DNA of 64,000 nucleotides from Erythrobasidium yunnanense (lineage: Eukaryota > Basidiomycota > Cystobasidiomycetes > Erythrobasidiales > Erythrobasidiaceae), in NCBI GenBank assembly GCA_001600175.1, contig BCJC01000008.1, forward strand, positions 250,781 to 314,780. The letters run 5' to 3'. The notes beneath the pieces are model-generated. The model searched no databases and had not been told where the DNA came from. It worked only from the letters and a program-made list of their open reading frames with translations. Every line of letters begins with the position of its first letter. The stretch's first letter is position 1. This document shows, in pieces, positions 23,963-36,600 of the stretch. The translations under genes and the position numbers were made by a program.

Positions 23963-24813
23963 ATGAATACCTCAAGAATGCTACTGCGCAGTCATGCCCT
24001 GCCTACACGAATGATGATGCTGCCACCTCTATGCCGCCAAATTCCATCTCTGTCGCATTTCGTAGGACTTCGCAATGCTTCTTCTACCACTACTTCAACA
24101 CCATCTTCTTCTTCTATTCCATATGCTTCTCGTAACATGCAGGCGCAAAGAGACGCCTACTACGCAAAACGGAACAGATCTCTGCTGCTCTACTCAGCAG
24201 CGACTCTGGTATTGGGATTAGGTGTTACATATGCTGCAGTACCGCTGTATAGGATCTTCTGCTCATCGACCGGTTTTGGCGGCGTACCGATGACTGCTGG
24301 AACGAGCCAGTCTGGAAACACAGGAAGATTCTCTGCGGACAAGCTTATACCCTGGCTGGGCGACGATACACGGAAGGAAAGGATGATTAAGGTCACGTTC
24401 AACGCAGACTGCTCAGACGCTCTGCCTTGGAAGTTTAGTCCGCTACAGAAGGAGGTGCGCGTGAGGCCTGGAGAATCCGCACTGGCTTTCTATACGGCGA
24501 CGAATAAGTCGCCTAAGGATATTATTGGTATAGCTACATATAACGTCACACCAAACAATGTACGTCACATCTTTGCGTTCGCGTTGAGGGAATGCCAACT
24601 CCGCGAGATACGGGACAAAAAGCTAAGCGATGGTGGTTCTCGCAGGTCGCGCCATACTTCGCAAAAGTCGAGTGTTTCTGCTTCGAAGAACAGCGTCTTC
24701 TAGCGGGCGAAGAAGTCGATCTACCTATTCTATTCTTTATTGATCGGGATTTCGTCGATGACCCGTCAATGAGGGATGTCGATAACGTCGTTTTGAGCTA
24801 TACGTTCTTGTGA
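23963..24813 (+). CDS. COX11: Cytochrome c oxidase copper chaperone Cox11
   Basis: Cox11 delivers copper to the CuB site of Cox1 at the mitochondrial inner membrane. The N-terminus is rich in Arg, Ser and Thr and lacks acidic residues, as expected of a mitochondrial targeting sequence. A single transmembrane helix follows (LLLYSAATLVLGLGVTYAAV), then the family block VPLYRIFCSSTGFGG and ITFNAD-like strands (VTFNADCSDALPWKFSP). One intron after TPNN (donor GTACGT near 24559, acceptor before GTCGCGCC) joins to VAPYFAKVECFCFEEQRL, which holds the copper-binding C-F-C-F motif. The chain ends with VVLSYTFL at 24813. All key cysteines are present. It is divergent from the OTU gene. Confidence 0.95.
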
Positions 24814-25229
24814 GTAGCGGTTGATCTAAATCATCATGAATGATAGGTTGACAGTGATATAAGCCGAGCGAAGAGGGATAGCTATGGAAACCTGGTTCCT
24901 GATAGCTCTACCGACTAAGGCGCTTCAACCTCCAGTTCCTGTGCGGCATACGGAATGCAACAAGAGATGTGACGCTGGAGGTAGGCCAGACACCTTTCTG
25001 CGAAAAGACGTCACTCAATGCTTGCAAAGACAAGCCGGCCCAGGATTAAACGTCGCCTGTCAAGTCCGCAAGGCACTGCAGCTCTTGACAAGACTCCAAC
25101 ACCACGTCGAGTTAGGAATTTTGTACGGTTTTGGGATACTCGTTCAGCGCAGGTCGCCGCTCTCCTCCGCTTTCCATCGCTGGTCGATTTCTCGTTAGGC
25201 TGTGCCTACATATACAGTTGTTCCAAGAC
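24814..25229. other. Intergenic, 416 bp
   Basis: COX11 3' end and upstream region of the membrane protein gene. A 104-codon open frame (24884-25198) looks like chance. I saw no RNA gene or repeat. Confidence 0.4.
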
Positions 25230-27121
25230 ATGGACAATACAACTTCTTCGACCTCATTCTTGGACTCTCAGCTGCCTGGTGCACTTCTGGCGGCAGCGCA
25301 CGCTCTGGACACAAATAGCGGGAATCAGCCAGCAGCTACTGCTGGGCAGCCTTTGCTGGACATTAGCAAAGTATGGAGTGCTCTCGGTGCCAATTTCGTA
25401 AATAACATACAATGGATATACGAATAAAGCTGACTCCGCTTGCACAACAGCCACTGGCGAATCTATGGAGTTTCGCGCTCTTGCTCTCAATCCTGGCAAT
25501 CGTCATCCTCGGTCTTCTCCTTACGCTCACTTGGAACCTCGCACGCGCCTCCCTGTCCCTCTACAGCCGCCAAGCCTTCTCGTACGGCCAGAACGGCCAA
25601 AAGACCCGCATACTACGTCTGCCTTCGAATGGCTTCATTCTCGTCTGTCTACTCTTGGCGGGCATATGTCAGACAGTCATGATCATACAGTGGGAGATGA
25701 AGGGCAGGGTCTTCTATTTTATAGGACAGTATGTGACGCTGCAAACAGGCGCTTTCATCCTGCTCTGGATGGCTGGTCTGGCGGTCATACTTTGCAGGAT
25801 ACGCAATGTGCCTCTTATTAGATCTGAGAATGGCGCTTCTGGCGGTGAGGAACAGCCTACCTCTCATCGACTCGACAAGCCTATACTGCATCCTCTCACT
25901 TCAGATGCCATTCTACTCTTACTTCCAATCGCCATCTGCGCAGCACCAGCCTTCATGACGCTCATAAGTGTAGTCTCGTCAACCGAGCTGCTCAACAGCC
26001 TGATTTCCACACCTTCTGCGCAAAGCAGCACTTCCGACATCTCGAATGGCATAACAGCTGTGCTCGAGCAGATCAGCCTGCAGGGATATACTCGGTCAGC
26101 AAGTATGCTTGCCCTGCTACTTGTTCTGATCCTGGTCGAGACGAGAGCCTTCACTCGGCTGGGCAAGTTGGCTTTGTGGGCGGAAGAGACTGCTTCCAGA
26201 AGGATGGTAGCGGAGGAAGAAAGGGACAAAGAGATGGAGAAGGCCGAATACGAAGTGACGAGACCACACTATGCAAGAGCACCTTCGCTTTTACGCGGTC
26301 TATCAAGAAACTCGACTCTATCACGTGGATCAGTCAAGTCGTACGGCAGTAAAGGCAGTCACCGATCACTGGCTCTCTCGTCACATCAGCTGCACATGCT
26401 GCCGGAGCTGGATATGCAGCTACCCTCGCCTTCTCTGCTTCGAGACGAGCACTTTCAGCCGTCTACGGACATTGACAACGACCTCGAAGACGGTGGATCC
26501 ACTTACTCGAGGCCCTCTCACATTCGGCGGGAACGAAGCTGGCTGGCCAGAGCAACCTCCCCGGAGTACGAAGAGAAGGAATGCGGCTATGTAGATGAGT
26601 TTGGCATGCTGCACTATGCTCCAGACTTCGAGACATTATCTAAGGACTATCATGAGAGCTACTCTCGGCCGCCCAGCATACACCGTCGAAGCTCGCCTCT
26701 ACCGTTAGAGATGGTTCGGTCGCAAACCGCTTCCTCTACTTCTTCCAGACAGAGCGGTCGTTCAAAGTCATCCTCATCGTCGCGATCTAGCTGCTCATGC
26801 ACTTCGTCTGCAAAGGGCAGTCTGCGCTCTTTCCACTTACGCTCCTCGTACGCGCAACAAGGCTACAATGGGCCTTCCAAGCTCGAGCTACTAGCGCAGC
26901 GTCGTTCCATGGCTGTGGATGCGGGACTACTAGCAAGCTTGCTGGTGCTCCTCATACTGCTCGAAACGATCTATGCTGCTCTGGCTCAAACTATCATGGA
27001 CTCGCATACTCTCCTGGCAGGCTTCGAGATGGCTAGAATGCTGTTGCAAATAGTGCCTGTGCTTGTTGGACTGATAGTACAGGCTTGTAAGGGTTCGCAG
27101 ACGGCCTATGGCTGGCACTGA
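25230..27121 (+). CDS. Seven-helix membrane protein with long Ser-rich loop
   Basis: The start is the ATG at 25230 (MDNTTSSTSFLDS). A 53-nt intron (25398-25450) joins SALGANF to PLANLWSF, giving about 612 residues. Hydrophobic segments lie near residues 61-85, 117-136, 150-172, 207-230, 272-290, 547-568 and 582-602, so seven helices. A loop of about 255 residues between helices 5 and 6 is rich in Ser, Arg and acidic residues (SRGSVKSYGSKGSHRSL; a poly-Ser run near 26770). The short N-terminus carries an N-glycosylation sequon (NTT) and no signal peptide. I do not recognise the family. The layout is that of a G-protein-coupled receptor with a long third cytoplasmic loop, but no diagnostic receptor motif is visible, so transport or scaffolding remain possible. 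Confidence 0.75.
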
Positions 27122-27400
27122 ATATCGAGGCATTACTGTCAGAACCTTGGATAGGCTTTCAGAAGCATGTAACAGCGTGTCGTAGTTCTGCTTGTTGTCA
27201 CGACTGTCGTCACGAATGCACAAGATCCTCCCTGCTCAAGCACCGCGATATTTCTGTCAAGCGTCACGGTTGCTTCTTGCACAGTCAGCCGGTAAATCCA
27301 TAGACCCATTTCAGCTCGGGCAGCCTTGCCTTTGCGTCCATCATCAAGAAGAAGTATTTAGTGAACACCTCGTGCGAGAGCTCTGCGCCTTGCGACTGCG

Positions 27401-28780
27401 ATGAGTTCCGACAGAGCGGCCGCTGACGATCTGGTAAGTCGCCTTTTCGCAAAGCAATCAGCTCTTGGTGAAAGCGCATGCTCATAGTACTGCGCGTGTG
27501 CTCGATGAACAGGTCCTTCTGCTCTTTGTCGACTCGATCCTGCGGACAGGCATTCTGAACAATGGCCATACGTCTGCAAAAAGCAATAGCGAGCTGGTTC
27601 GCAGCTTGGACAGCTTACTGGAATCAGCTCTAGCGTGCCCTAAACACCCCTCAAAGCCTCTTTCTCCCGCATCACCAACTTCTCCGAATCCTGCTTCTTC
27701 TGAGGAAACATCGATCTTCCATGGTATATCGTTCACGAAACCGGATCCGGCATACCAAGAATGTGAAGCAGAACCTTCCTATTCATACTACCCTGCGAAG
27801 GAGAAGTCAGGACGGAAAGCGAGCATCATGACGATCCCGGCTCGAGAAGCTATAGTACAAGAACCAGCTGTGCGCTTCTCGGAAACGAGGGAAGCTCTAG
27901 ATGTCACGGCCAAGTTCTTCTACCTTCCTTCAACTTCAGAGGAATCAGCGCACTTCGATCCTGCTTGGATACAAGAGAGCTTGGAACACCTCAAAACGGC
28001 TACAGGCCTTACGGATATCGATACCTTCATCATTTCATTCCCTGGCTTACAGTTCGCCGAGTGTCCATCCAACTGCGACAATACGGAAAGTACAATCCGG
28101 CAGAACGGGACGGCCTACCCTCCACTTCCTGAGGATGACTTACGCAAGCAGATTGAAGATGTATGGAGAGCTGCCTCGGCGAACAAACATCTGAAGTCGC
28201 TGGGTGTTTCGGAGTTCTCCTTGGAAAGATTGCAATGGCTCTTTGCACAATCAGGAGAGGATGCAACGAAGGGCGTAGTCACTTCACCTAGTGGATTGAG
28301 GAAACCAAGAGTAGGACAAGTCAACACGAGACATAATTGCGACGTACCGCAAGATCTAATAGATTTCGCGAAGAAAGAGGAGTTAGAACTGCTTGTGCAT
28401 TCGGACTGTTCAGGTGCGATTTTTCCTCTCTTTGCTGCTGTCGATACTCGAGCTGATAGTGACATGCAGACTTCCTCCCGCCAAAGACATTCACACGTCT
28501 GCTGGCGAGGCATGGCAGCCGCTTGCCTGCCCCTCTCATCTCTCCTAGCAACGGCTCATCAGTCGATGTCAGCGCTTCTGGCGCGCAAGATCCTGAACAA
28601 TTGGCCCGAAATACTCTACAAAGCATGTCTGCACGATGGGTGCTCAAGGTAAGCTGGCGCTGACTTGTACACAGCGCAGCTCGGAAGCTAATTTCTTGCT
28701 GTTAGTATACTGTGTTCATCAGAGACAGGGCTTTATTGGCTGATAAGGGCTACATAGTCAAAGCAACTAGACCGGCATAG
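27401..28780 (+). CDS. GCLM: Glutamate-cysteine ligase modifier subunit
   Basis: GCLM binds the catalytic subunit of glutamate-cysteine ligase and raises its efficiency in glutathione synthesis. The fold is that of aldo-keto reductases. Four exons fit in phase: from the ATG at 27401 to a GTAAGT donor at 27434, then 27513-28413, 28470-28648 and 28706-28780. The segment IEDVWRAASANKHLKSLGVSEFSLERLQWLF matches the family block around I-G-T-S-D-L. VNTRHNC and PQDLIDFAKKEELELLVHSD follow as in animal GCLM. The last exons give RWVLKYTVFIRDRALLADKG and YIVKATRPA, matching the conserved C-terminus. Stopping at 28652 instead would miss this conserved end. An insert of about 70 Ser/Pro-rich residues sits near 27640-27800. 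Confidence 0.87.
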
Positions 28781-29241
28781 ATCGCCTTACCTAATTGTCC
28801 GTTGGCGTCGATGTGAGCATAGCATTGTATAGTCTGTCCAAGCAAAGTCTGTCGCAAGCCTGTGATATCAGCATCTATGAAGCTTGGTGACTACCTTAAC
28901 CGGCTGCTGGAAGGCAGTTCAGTATTTGGTCCGGACAGCTGTCACAATCCATCATTGCTAGACTTCTGTCTCAGCAATGCTACGCTGAACAACGCTTTGA
29001 GAAGCTCCTTACCTCAGCCGGTCCTTTACTCATGACTCGCTTGCTTCTTGCTTCTTTTCCCCGTAACGATTGTTTCGGACACAAGTAAGGACATAAGGCA
29101 GGATCCAGACTCGTATCGGATACATCAGATATACCATACTGCATACATACATCGCGGCATACCAATAGAATCGCGGGGCGTGTAGGCAGTCGTAGATTTG
29201 CGCCTAAGAGAAGTCAGCGGAAATCAGCGAAGCCAGAAGCC
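28781..29241. other. Intergenic, 461 bp
   Basis: GCLM 3' end and promoter of the Bye1-like gene, both on the plus strand. No coding, RNA or repeat signal was found. Confidence 0.4.
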
Positions 29242-32200
29242 ATGGCCGACGAGCAAAGCGCAGTTGCATCGTCCAGCAATGAGCCCTCATTCCCAGCTGT
29301 GACTGCTGCACCGTCAGCGCCAGCTCGCGAGATGCGCCAGCGTCCCGCTGCGCCCAAGAAATTGCTTGAAGCCGGAGGTCCAGAGCCAGCGGGAAAGGCA
29401 AAGCAGCGCAAACCCGTCAAGAAGAAGAAAACAACGACTGCAGCAGCATCAAAGAAGAAAGGCAAAGCTGCTGCAGCTTCAACAGCGAAAGCAGGAGCGC
29501 CAGCTCTCCCGGCGGAAGAAGCTGGTCTTTCGGATCTCTCTGGCTTTCTGGACACTACGGCAGCTACGCTTGATGGTGAAGATGGTACTGTCGACGATAA
29601 CGCTCTGTTCTGCATCTGCCTTGGAAAAGACGATGGACGGCCTATGATCATGTGCGAAGGCTGTGAGAACTGGCAAGTGTAATCTTCCACGTATCGGGTA
29701 GTAGATACTTACACGGACATACCTGTTCATTCTAGGTATCACCTCGAATGCATCGGAATCACCGAGCAACAGGCAGAACTTATTGCTTCCTACTTCTGCC
29801 AATTATGCGAGCATGCCGGGTCTGGAAAGACCGAATGTACGTGATATCTACATCGCCTCCCCTCCCCTGCTCTCTTGCCCGTATCCGCTTCCAATCATCC
29901 TTTCCTGCTGCATTCTAGCGAAATGCGAAGTGAACAAGCCGGAATCTTGCTGCATTACATCTTCTTAGCCTACAAGAAGCTGGTTTTAGGTCATTACTGA
30001 CATTGGTTTGGTTGTATAGGGCTGCCCGAACCGCCTGCCCCGGCAGCAACTATTCCTATCCCTATCCCCATTCCCATTCCAGCAGCTCCCCTAACGCCTT
30101 CCGACTCAGGCGGAGAGTATGAAGACCGCGACTACTTCGACAGCAAGAAGCGAGGCGGCGCAGGCGGAGACTCAGATGACGATTACTCCGAGTCTGGCAA
30201 GAGAAGGAGGAAGCGAGAAAGCGCGACTCACCAGGCGAGAAAGCCGTCGATCTCGTCTGGAAAGAAGAGGAAAGTCATTGAAGACGATGATGATAGAGAG
30301 GAGAAAGAAGCTGGCAGATCGAAGAAATCAAACAAAGATTCGATATCGGAGGTATGTTCCACTTACGCTCGGATGCTCTAACAGAAAGCAGAAGTCGACT
30401 TACGCCATTTACCTGCAGACAACCTTCTATGATCGCCCGGCAGCTCCTGCAAAAAGAGGAAGCATGACAGGTGTCCGCACCAGCACGCCAGCTACTAACA
30501 AGACTAGGCGACATTGTCTTGAAACGCTTGAGAATCTTCTTTCAGGCATCGTGGACTGGTCCGCCACCGAAGCTTTCACCTCTTCTTTCCCTTCCGTCTC
30601 TTCCGACACTCTGCTCACTACCGCTCAAATCGGTTCTCTAGCCGAGGACATCGAAGACAACCTCTATGACAACTTTGGCGAGATTGATCCCGCAAGAAAC
30701 GAGAAGATAGCCAAAGCCAAATACATCGCCAAATTCCGTACACTGCAATTCAACCTGAAAGCCAACGACTATTTCAAGTCTAGGATAGTGACGAGGTCTC
30801 TTACTGCGGAAGAGGTAGTAGCTATGGCACCGGAAAACCTATTGACACCGGAAGCGAGAGCGGAACAGGAAGCTATAAAACAGCAGAGTCTGGCTATGAG
30901 TGTCAAGATAGCTACTGACAAGCCCAAGACTCGAATGACGCACAAAGGCGAAGAAGTACTGGATGAATTCGATGCTGCAGGGGCGGGATCGGCCAACAAG
31001 CAGCAGGATAACCAAAACGCTGAAGTCAGAGAAGGCAGCGAACAGCGGTCTCGCGAGCAGAGCGAGGACTTCAATAGCTTCCTCTTGCGGGATCAGGAAG
31101 AGAGCGGTCGTGAGGATTCTTTCGCCATGCCTGCGGATCAGAATGATCGTGAGCGTTCGATGTCGATGAGCATGCCTCAAGCCTCGCCCCGCGTCGAACA
31201 GCTGCAACAGTCACCAAGAGTAGCTTCTCCCTCCGCTATGTCTCCTCAGCCGTATGAGGACAGCCGCTCACCTGTCCGAGGTACATTCTCACCCGTCGAC
31301 AACTTCGCCAAGCCTTCTTCGCGAAGGCAAAGCATGGCAGCTCCTTTGGATTCACCTTCTATCAAACAAGATCCTTCAGCCTCTCCAGCAGATAGCTCCG
31401 CCTCTCGACCTAGTCTACCGCATCATTCGAGGTCAGATAGCATCAAAGCAAAACTCGATCTGGATAGCATTTGGGGTGCTTACAAATCTCCTACAACACC
31501 TACCGTACCAGCCGAGTCTCCTAGCGTTCCTAAATCAGCTACGCCTGATGTGGCAGAGAAAGACAAGAAATCCGAAGATGATATGGAGACAGAGTCTGAT
31601 GACGATAGACCAGACAAAGCAAAGCCTGAGAAGAAAGATGAAGAGGGTGAGGAGGAAGATACTAAGGAGCAGGCGGAGGACTACGATCCTTTCGCTACGC
31701 TCGGAAAATCGACAGCAGACGAAGACTTTGATGCCATCATGGGAGACGATGCAGACACTAAGAAGCTCGAAGCAGCTGCTACTACAAGCGTGCAAGAGGA
31801 CAAAGATCCATTCGAGGCACTTCCTACAGTATGGAAAGGGATGCTCAGCAATCCTCCCGAAGAGGTCTTCCCAGCTCGGATAGTCCAAGTTGGCGGCTCA
31901 AATCTAGGCAGTCATCCTCACATTTGGGATCAAGTCTTACCTAAAGAGGCTATCAATGTCTCTGCTCGCATAGACCTCAAGACCGCCAGCGAATACCTCG
32001 TCCAGATCCGCTTCGCTAGTACGCGCGAATTGATCGTACTGGCTATCGTACCGGAGAACGAGGCAAACTTCGCCGAGACTGCTGCAGGAACAGCGAAACC
32101 AAGCATGGAGACTATAGCGAAATACTCTGCTTTCAGAAATACTCTAACCGACAAAAAGAGGTTCGGAGTATGTCCACCATCAGCGGACCTGAAGAATAGA

Positions 32201-33472
32201 GTGAAGGATCATTATATTGTTCCACTGCGCAAGACCGATCCGCTTCCAGACTATATAGAACTCCTGGATGAGCATATTATTCCTGAGACTGGGTCCCGTT
32301 CGAAAGACTATCTGCTATGCGTCTTGGTACTCAAGAAGGGCTTAGCTGGTGATAAGGCACCTCCGCTCTCGGCAAATCTGCCATCGGGGACAGGTAGTTC
32401 AGCACCTGCTCAGAGTGCTGGACTCCATCAACAACCGCCGCAGTCTGCTGCAATACAAAGTCAGGGCATTCCTGGTCTGACGCAGCAGTCTCAGGCACCT
32501 TCCTTTGCCTCACCGATGGGCCAAGCCGGTCCACAACCCGGATCTGCTGGCTTCCCTCCTGGTATGGGGCCTGGTCTTACTCCTCAGCCTGGTATGAACG
32601 GACAACAGCCACCGGGTGTGCCAGGCCTCGATCCTAGCTTGCTACAAGGTCTCCTATCGAATCCCGGGTTGTTACAAGCGCTTGGGACGAACAATAATCC
32701 AGGCGGGCAGATGTCTCCGCCCGCGCAACAGCCAGGCTTTGCAGGTGGCTTTATGCCGCAACAAGGTGGCTTCACTATGAATCAAGCACCATTCGGTATG
32801 CCAGGCCAGATGCCGCCTCAGATGCAGATGCAAATGCCACAAGGCTCGCCTGGCTGGCAACAGCAGCAACAGCATCCTCCGTTCGGTATGCCGCCCAATC
32901 AATGGGGCAACACAGCTGGCACTCCACCATGGCAGGGAGCTCCTCCGCCGCAGAACCCTGGCTGGGGACCGCCTGGACCGATGCATGGCTCGCAGCTCCC
33001 TCCCAATCATCCGGGCTACATCGACCCCGAAAGAATCAGGATGGCCTCTGCAGAAGCTAGAGAACTAGGTATGCGTGCTGGCAACCGAGGTGGAAGACCT
33101 GACGACCGCAGAGATAGTTGGCGAGACGATAGGAGGGACGACAGGCGGAGTCCTCGTGATTCGTACCCGCCGAGGGATATGGACAGAGATAGAGACAGAG
33201 ATCGCGGGAGAGACAGAGATAGAGACAGCAGAGACAGAGACTGGGGAAGAGACCGCGACATGCGAGATCGGGACCGTGAGCGGGATGACTGGAACCGAGA
33301 CCGCGATAGAGGCAGAGGCCGAGATGATAGAAGAGATGATCCTAGAGCAGGAAGGAGGAACAGCGACTATGCGAACCGAGAAAGAGATAGCGGCTGTCCG
33401 CGAGACAGGCCAGGCAGCAATAACCAGATGCGCGCCGGGATCCAAGACAAAGGCTGGGGTAGAAGGAACTAA
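29242..33472 (+). CDS. BYE1: Bye1-like PHD, TFIIS-M and SPOC transcription factor
   Basis: Bye1 and its animal relatives (PHF3, DIDO) bind RNA polymerase II through a TFIIS-like central domain and bind histone H3 by a PHD finger. A basic Ala/Lys-rich leader is followed by the PHD finger (FCICLGKDDGRPMIMCEGCENW then YHLECIGI and CQLC; C4-H-C3 ligands visible), split by an intron near 29680. A basic linker precedes the TFIIS central domain (RRHCLETLENLL to LQFNLKANDYFKSRIV). A long acidic/Ser region leads to the SPOC domain (VWKGMLSNPPEEVFPARIVQ to DYLLCVLVLKKG). The tail is Gly/Pro/Met/Gln-rich and ends in Arg-Asp repeats. The PHD-TFIIS-M-SPOC order is standard; the RD tail is unusual. The product is about 1,300 residues. 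Confidence 0.9.
33178..33340 (+). repeat. Hexamer-like GACAGA/GACCGC repeat coding an Arg-Asp tract
   Basis: Imperfect repeats of agayag/gaycgc encode alternating Arg-Asp near the C-terminus of the Bye1-like protein. The DNA is purine-rich and could vary in length between strains. Confidence 0.75.
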
Positions 33473-33655
33473 GCATCATACACTGTAGAATAGTCTGTAC
33501 GCATTCAGCTTGTTGACAAAACCTGAGGTACTTTACGCGAATAGCTTTTGCCACGACCTTCTCGAGGTCTTTCTTGCTTCGTCGCGAATGCTGGCAGGTT
33601 GTCTTCTGAACGACTCGTTCGCACTTTAGTAGGGCCACGCTGGCCAGTGCCCGCC

Positions 33656-36600
33656 ATGCTCAAGCCTGGCGAAGGCAGCTCGGTCCATTACGCAAGAATT
33701 ATTGACGACAAATACAAGCACGATAGCTTCAGCGAGGCCTGTTTCACCCTGGTAAGACTTGGGACGGTCGTAGCACTACGTGTAGTGACTAAGGACGCAT
33801 TGAACGGCCAACAGCACCTTGACCGTTTGGCCGCACTCACCTCTTCACGTCAAGACCCAGGTCCTTCGACAAGCAATGGCAAGAGACGCCTCTCAAGCGC
33901 TGGTACTGAATCGGAAGAAGATATCAAACCTTTGCGAACCAAGAAAGCCCGTGTAGATGGGCAGCCCAATGGAGCATCACCTTTCAAACGACCGAGTGAA
34001 TGGAGGCGCATCCTCACCCATTGCCTCGCTCTCGTTCCATATTATGATTCTGATGCACAAGATCACGACACACCTTCCACCGAAGAGCTACCGAATAGCC
34101 TGGACGTGAAGATCGAATATAATGCCGTTATGTACGGAGAGCATCATATAGCAACGTTGGCACTGCCTCAAAGTCACGCATTGTTCAAAAAGAATGCTAA
34201 GAAGATACCTAAGACCGCCTACGACTGGCTTTCGGCTGCAGAAGAACTGGAACGGAAAGCCAATCTTGCTCGCATTTCCGCACGTCTAGTCCGCGTAGAT
34301 GGTTATCATGGTGACAGCTCAAGAGCCACTATAGGGCCAGAGAAGAAGGCTCTTGCGCCATTCCACTTTCGCCTCGAAGTGTCTGTTGAGCTCGACTTTG
34401 GGACAATCGGCAAGGAGGAAAGTATCTGGCAGCTGCAGGTCATGGCAGTTTTGCACCACGCTTTCGTCGAATGCAATATGCAAGGGACCTATGTGTCGGA
34501 AGTCCAGGACAGAGCCGGCCTCTCCTATCGCGAGTCCAACCTTGAATGGTTCTACGCATGTCTTACCCGTCCTCCGCTGGACCCTGGACAGCGTTTACAG
34601 ACGCAAGTCGATAAGAAAGGAAAGGGAAAAGCACGAGAAACAGACATCGAGAATTATGAGAAGATCATTATTACTCCTGCCGACCTGAAGCCTACTCTGC
34701 TACCCTTTCAGAGCAGAAGCTTGGCTTGGATGCTATACAGAGAAGGGAAGACGATAGTAGAAGAAGACGATGCGGGAAACCATATGATAGGAGATCTGCC
34801 CGATGAGGAGGTACTCAGGAATTCTAGGAGGGGTAGCTTTTGGCAGCAAATCGAGTTTGAAGATGGCGAAAAAGTCTGGTTCAATACTCTGACTATGGAT
34901 ACCTCGGACGAAGATCCAGCCGAGGCGGAACCACCGTTCAGAGAGGGCAGTATCGCTGCTGAGGAAATGGGTAAGCAAGCTTTCATATCGTTTTCTGCTC
35001 ATTCTATCTGCTGACGAATGACTGCAGGTCTCGGCAAGACTGTAGAAATGTTATCGTTGATCCTGCTCAACACCGACAAACAGCGACGAAAATTACCAGC
35101 TTACCTTCTCGAAAAGTCCGGCAGTATGGTCCAGCCTTCCGGACAGACCCTCCTGGTGTGTCCGCAGGCTATCGTGAAGCAATGGCAAGACGAGATTGAG
35201 CGACATGCACCCACTCTTCGAGTCTTGCGCTATGAAGGCATGCGCACTACATTCCCGAAAGAAGTCAATATGAAGAGATTCCTCAAAGACTATGATATCG
35301 TCCTTTGTACTTTCGATGTCCTGACGGCCGAAGTCGGTATTGCAAGAAAGCCAGTCATCCATACGACGAGAGGCAATTCGCACAAGCCGGAGCATGAACG
35401 CATCAACTACCGTAGATCCCTGCTCGTGGGAGTGGACTGGTTACGAGTCGTTATCGATGAAGCACGTAGGTGATCTACGACTCCCTCGAATTTTGACATA
35501 TGCTCACATCAGTATCTTGGCAGAAATGGCTGCAAGCACGACATCAGCAATCTCGGAGACAGCAAGCTTGATACCTCGCAAGTACAGCTGGGGAGTGTCT
35601 GGAACACCCATCAAGCAGACGATTGCCGACCGTCAGTCTTCCGCTTTCTCGCTTCCGACCATACTGACACTGTACTTGATCAGTGGCTGGCTTGCTCAAG
35701 TTTCTGCGCATCCAATGGGTAGAAGACAGCAGTGTCCTCTTTACGCGACTACTTCATCCATCTTTCGCAAACGTCTTCTCTCGACTTGTGTCCAAGATTG
35801 GCATACGTACCACCAAGGCTCAAATACCCAACGAACTTACTCTTCCACCTCAATCCCGCTTCATCGTGCCTGCGGAGTTCTCAGCTGTCGAGAAGTACGT
35901 CTACCTAGCTCGACCCACTGATTCAGCGCTAAGGGCTATCTGTTTATAGATTCAGCTACAGAAATCGTTATAATGATGCTCTCCTTGATTTAGACCTGGC
36001 TGTTGAAGGAAGGGCTCTATTGCAAGACTGGTCTTTGGAACCACAGAAACTTGTAAGGTTGGTGTACCCGCAAACATTAGGCTGTACAGCTAACACACAG
36101 CTTGAAACAGGCTCGCTGGCTGCATTTGCTCAGACAAGCATGCTTTCACGCTCAAGCAGGCGCTCCTTTGGTCAGGCCAGCCGGGGCTAATAAAGCAAAT
36201 GCCGCCAACAACGTCGTACTGTGAGTGCTTCTAGACCATATGCGGGCATTCCTCCTAAGTTCGATATTTACCAGAACGCTTGACGAAGTCCTTCTCAGCT
36301 TGCGTGACCGAAACATAGCGGAACTGCATGCGGATCAACGCAATGCAGCCAATGCGCGTGTGCAGCGGGCATACCGCGTCATGTATGACAAAGAAGATTG
36401 CGAAAAATTCGAGACGGCTCTCAAGCTGCTCAGATCCGCCAAGCGAGATCTTCACCTCGTGGCGGAGGACATCCACAGTAAGTAGCCCGATCAGCTGCCA
36501 GTACTTTCAGATATTGACTGTTACTCGCGCAGATGAGATGCTGCTCATTATGCCTGAAGTAGGCAAAGCTAGTCCAACCGACTCTCGATCGAGCAGTACC

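Noticed and set aside
24884-25198. A 104-codon plus-strand open frame between COX11 and the membrane protein gene
   Set aside because: No domain or signal, and it lies where a promoter and leader are expected.
31254-31883. A 209-codon open frame in another frame inside the Bye1-like gene
   Set aside because: Shadow of the acidic, Ser-rich region; no domain, and the main frame is supported by flanking TFIIS-M and SPOC domains.
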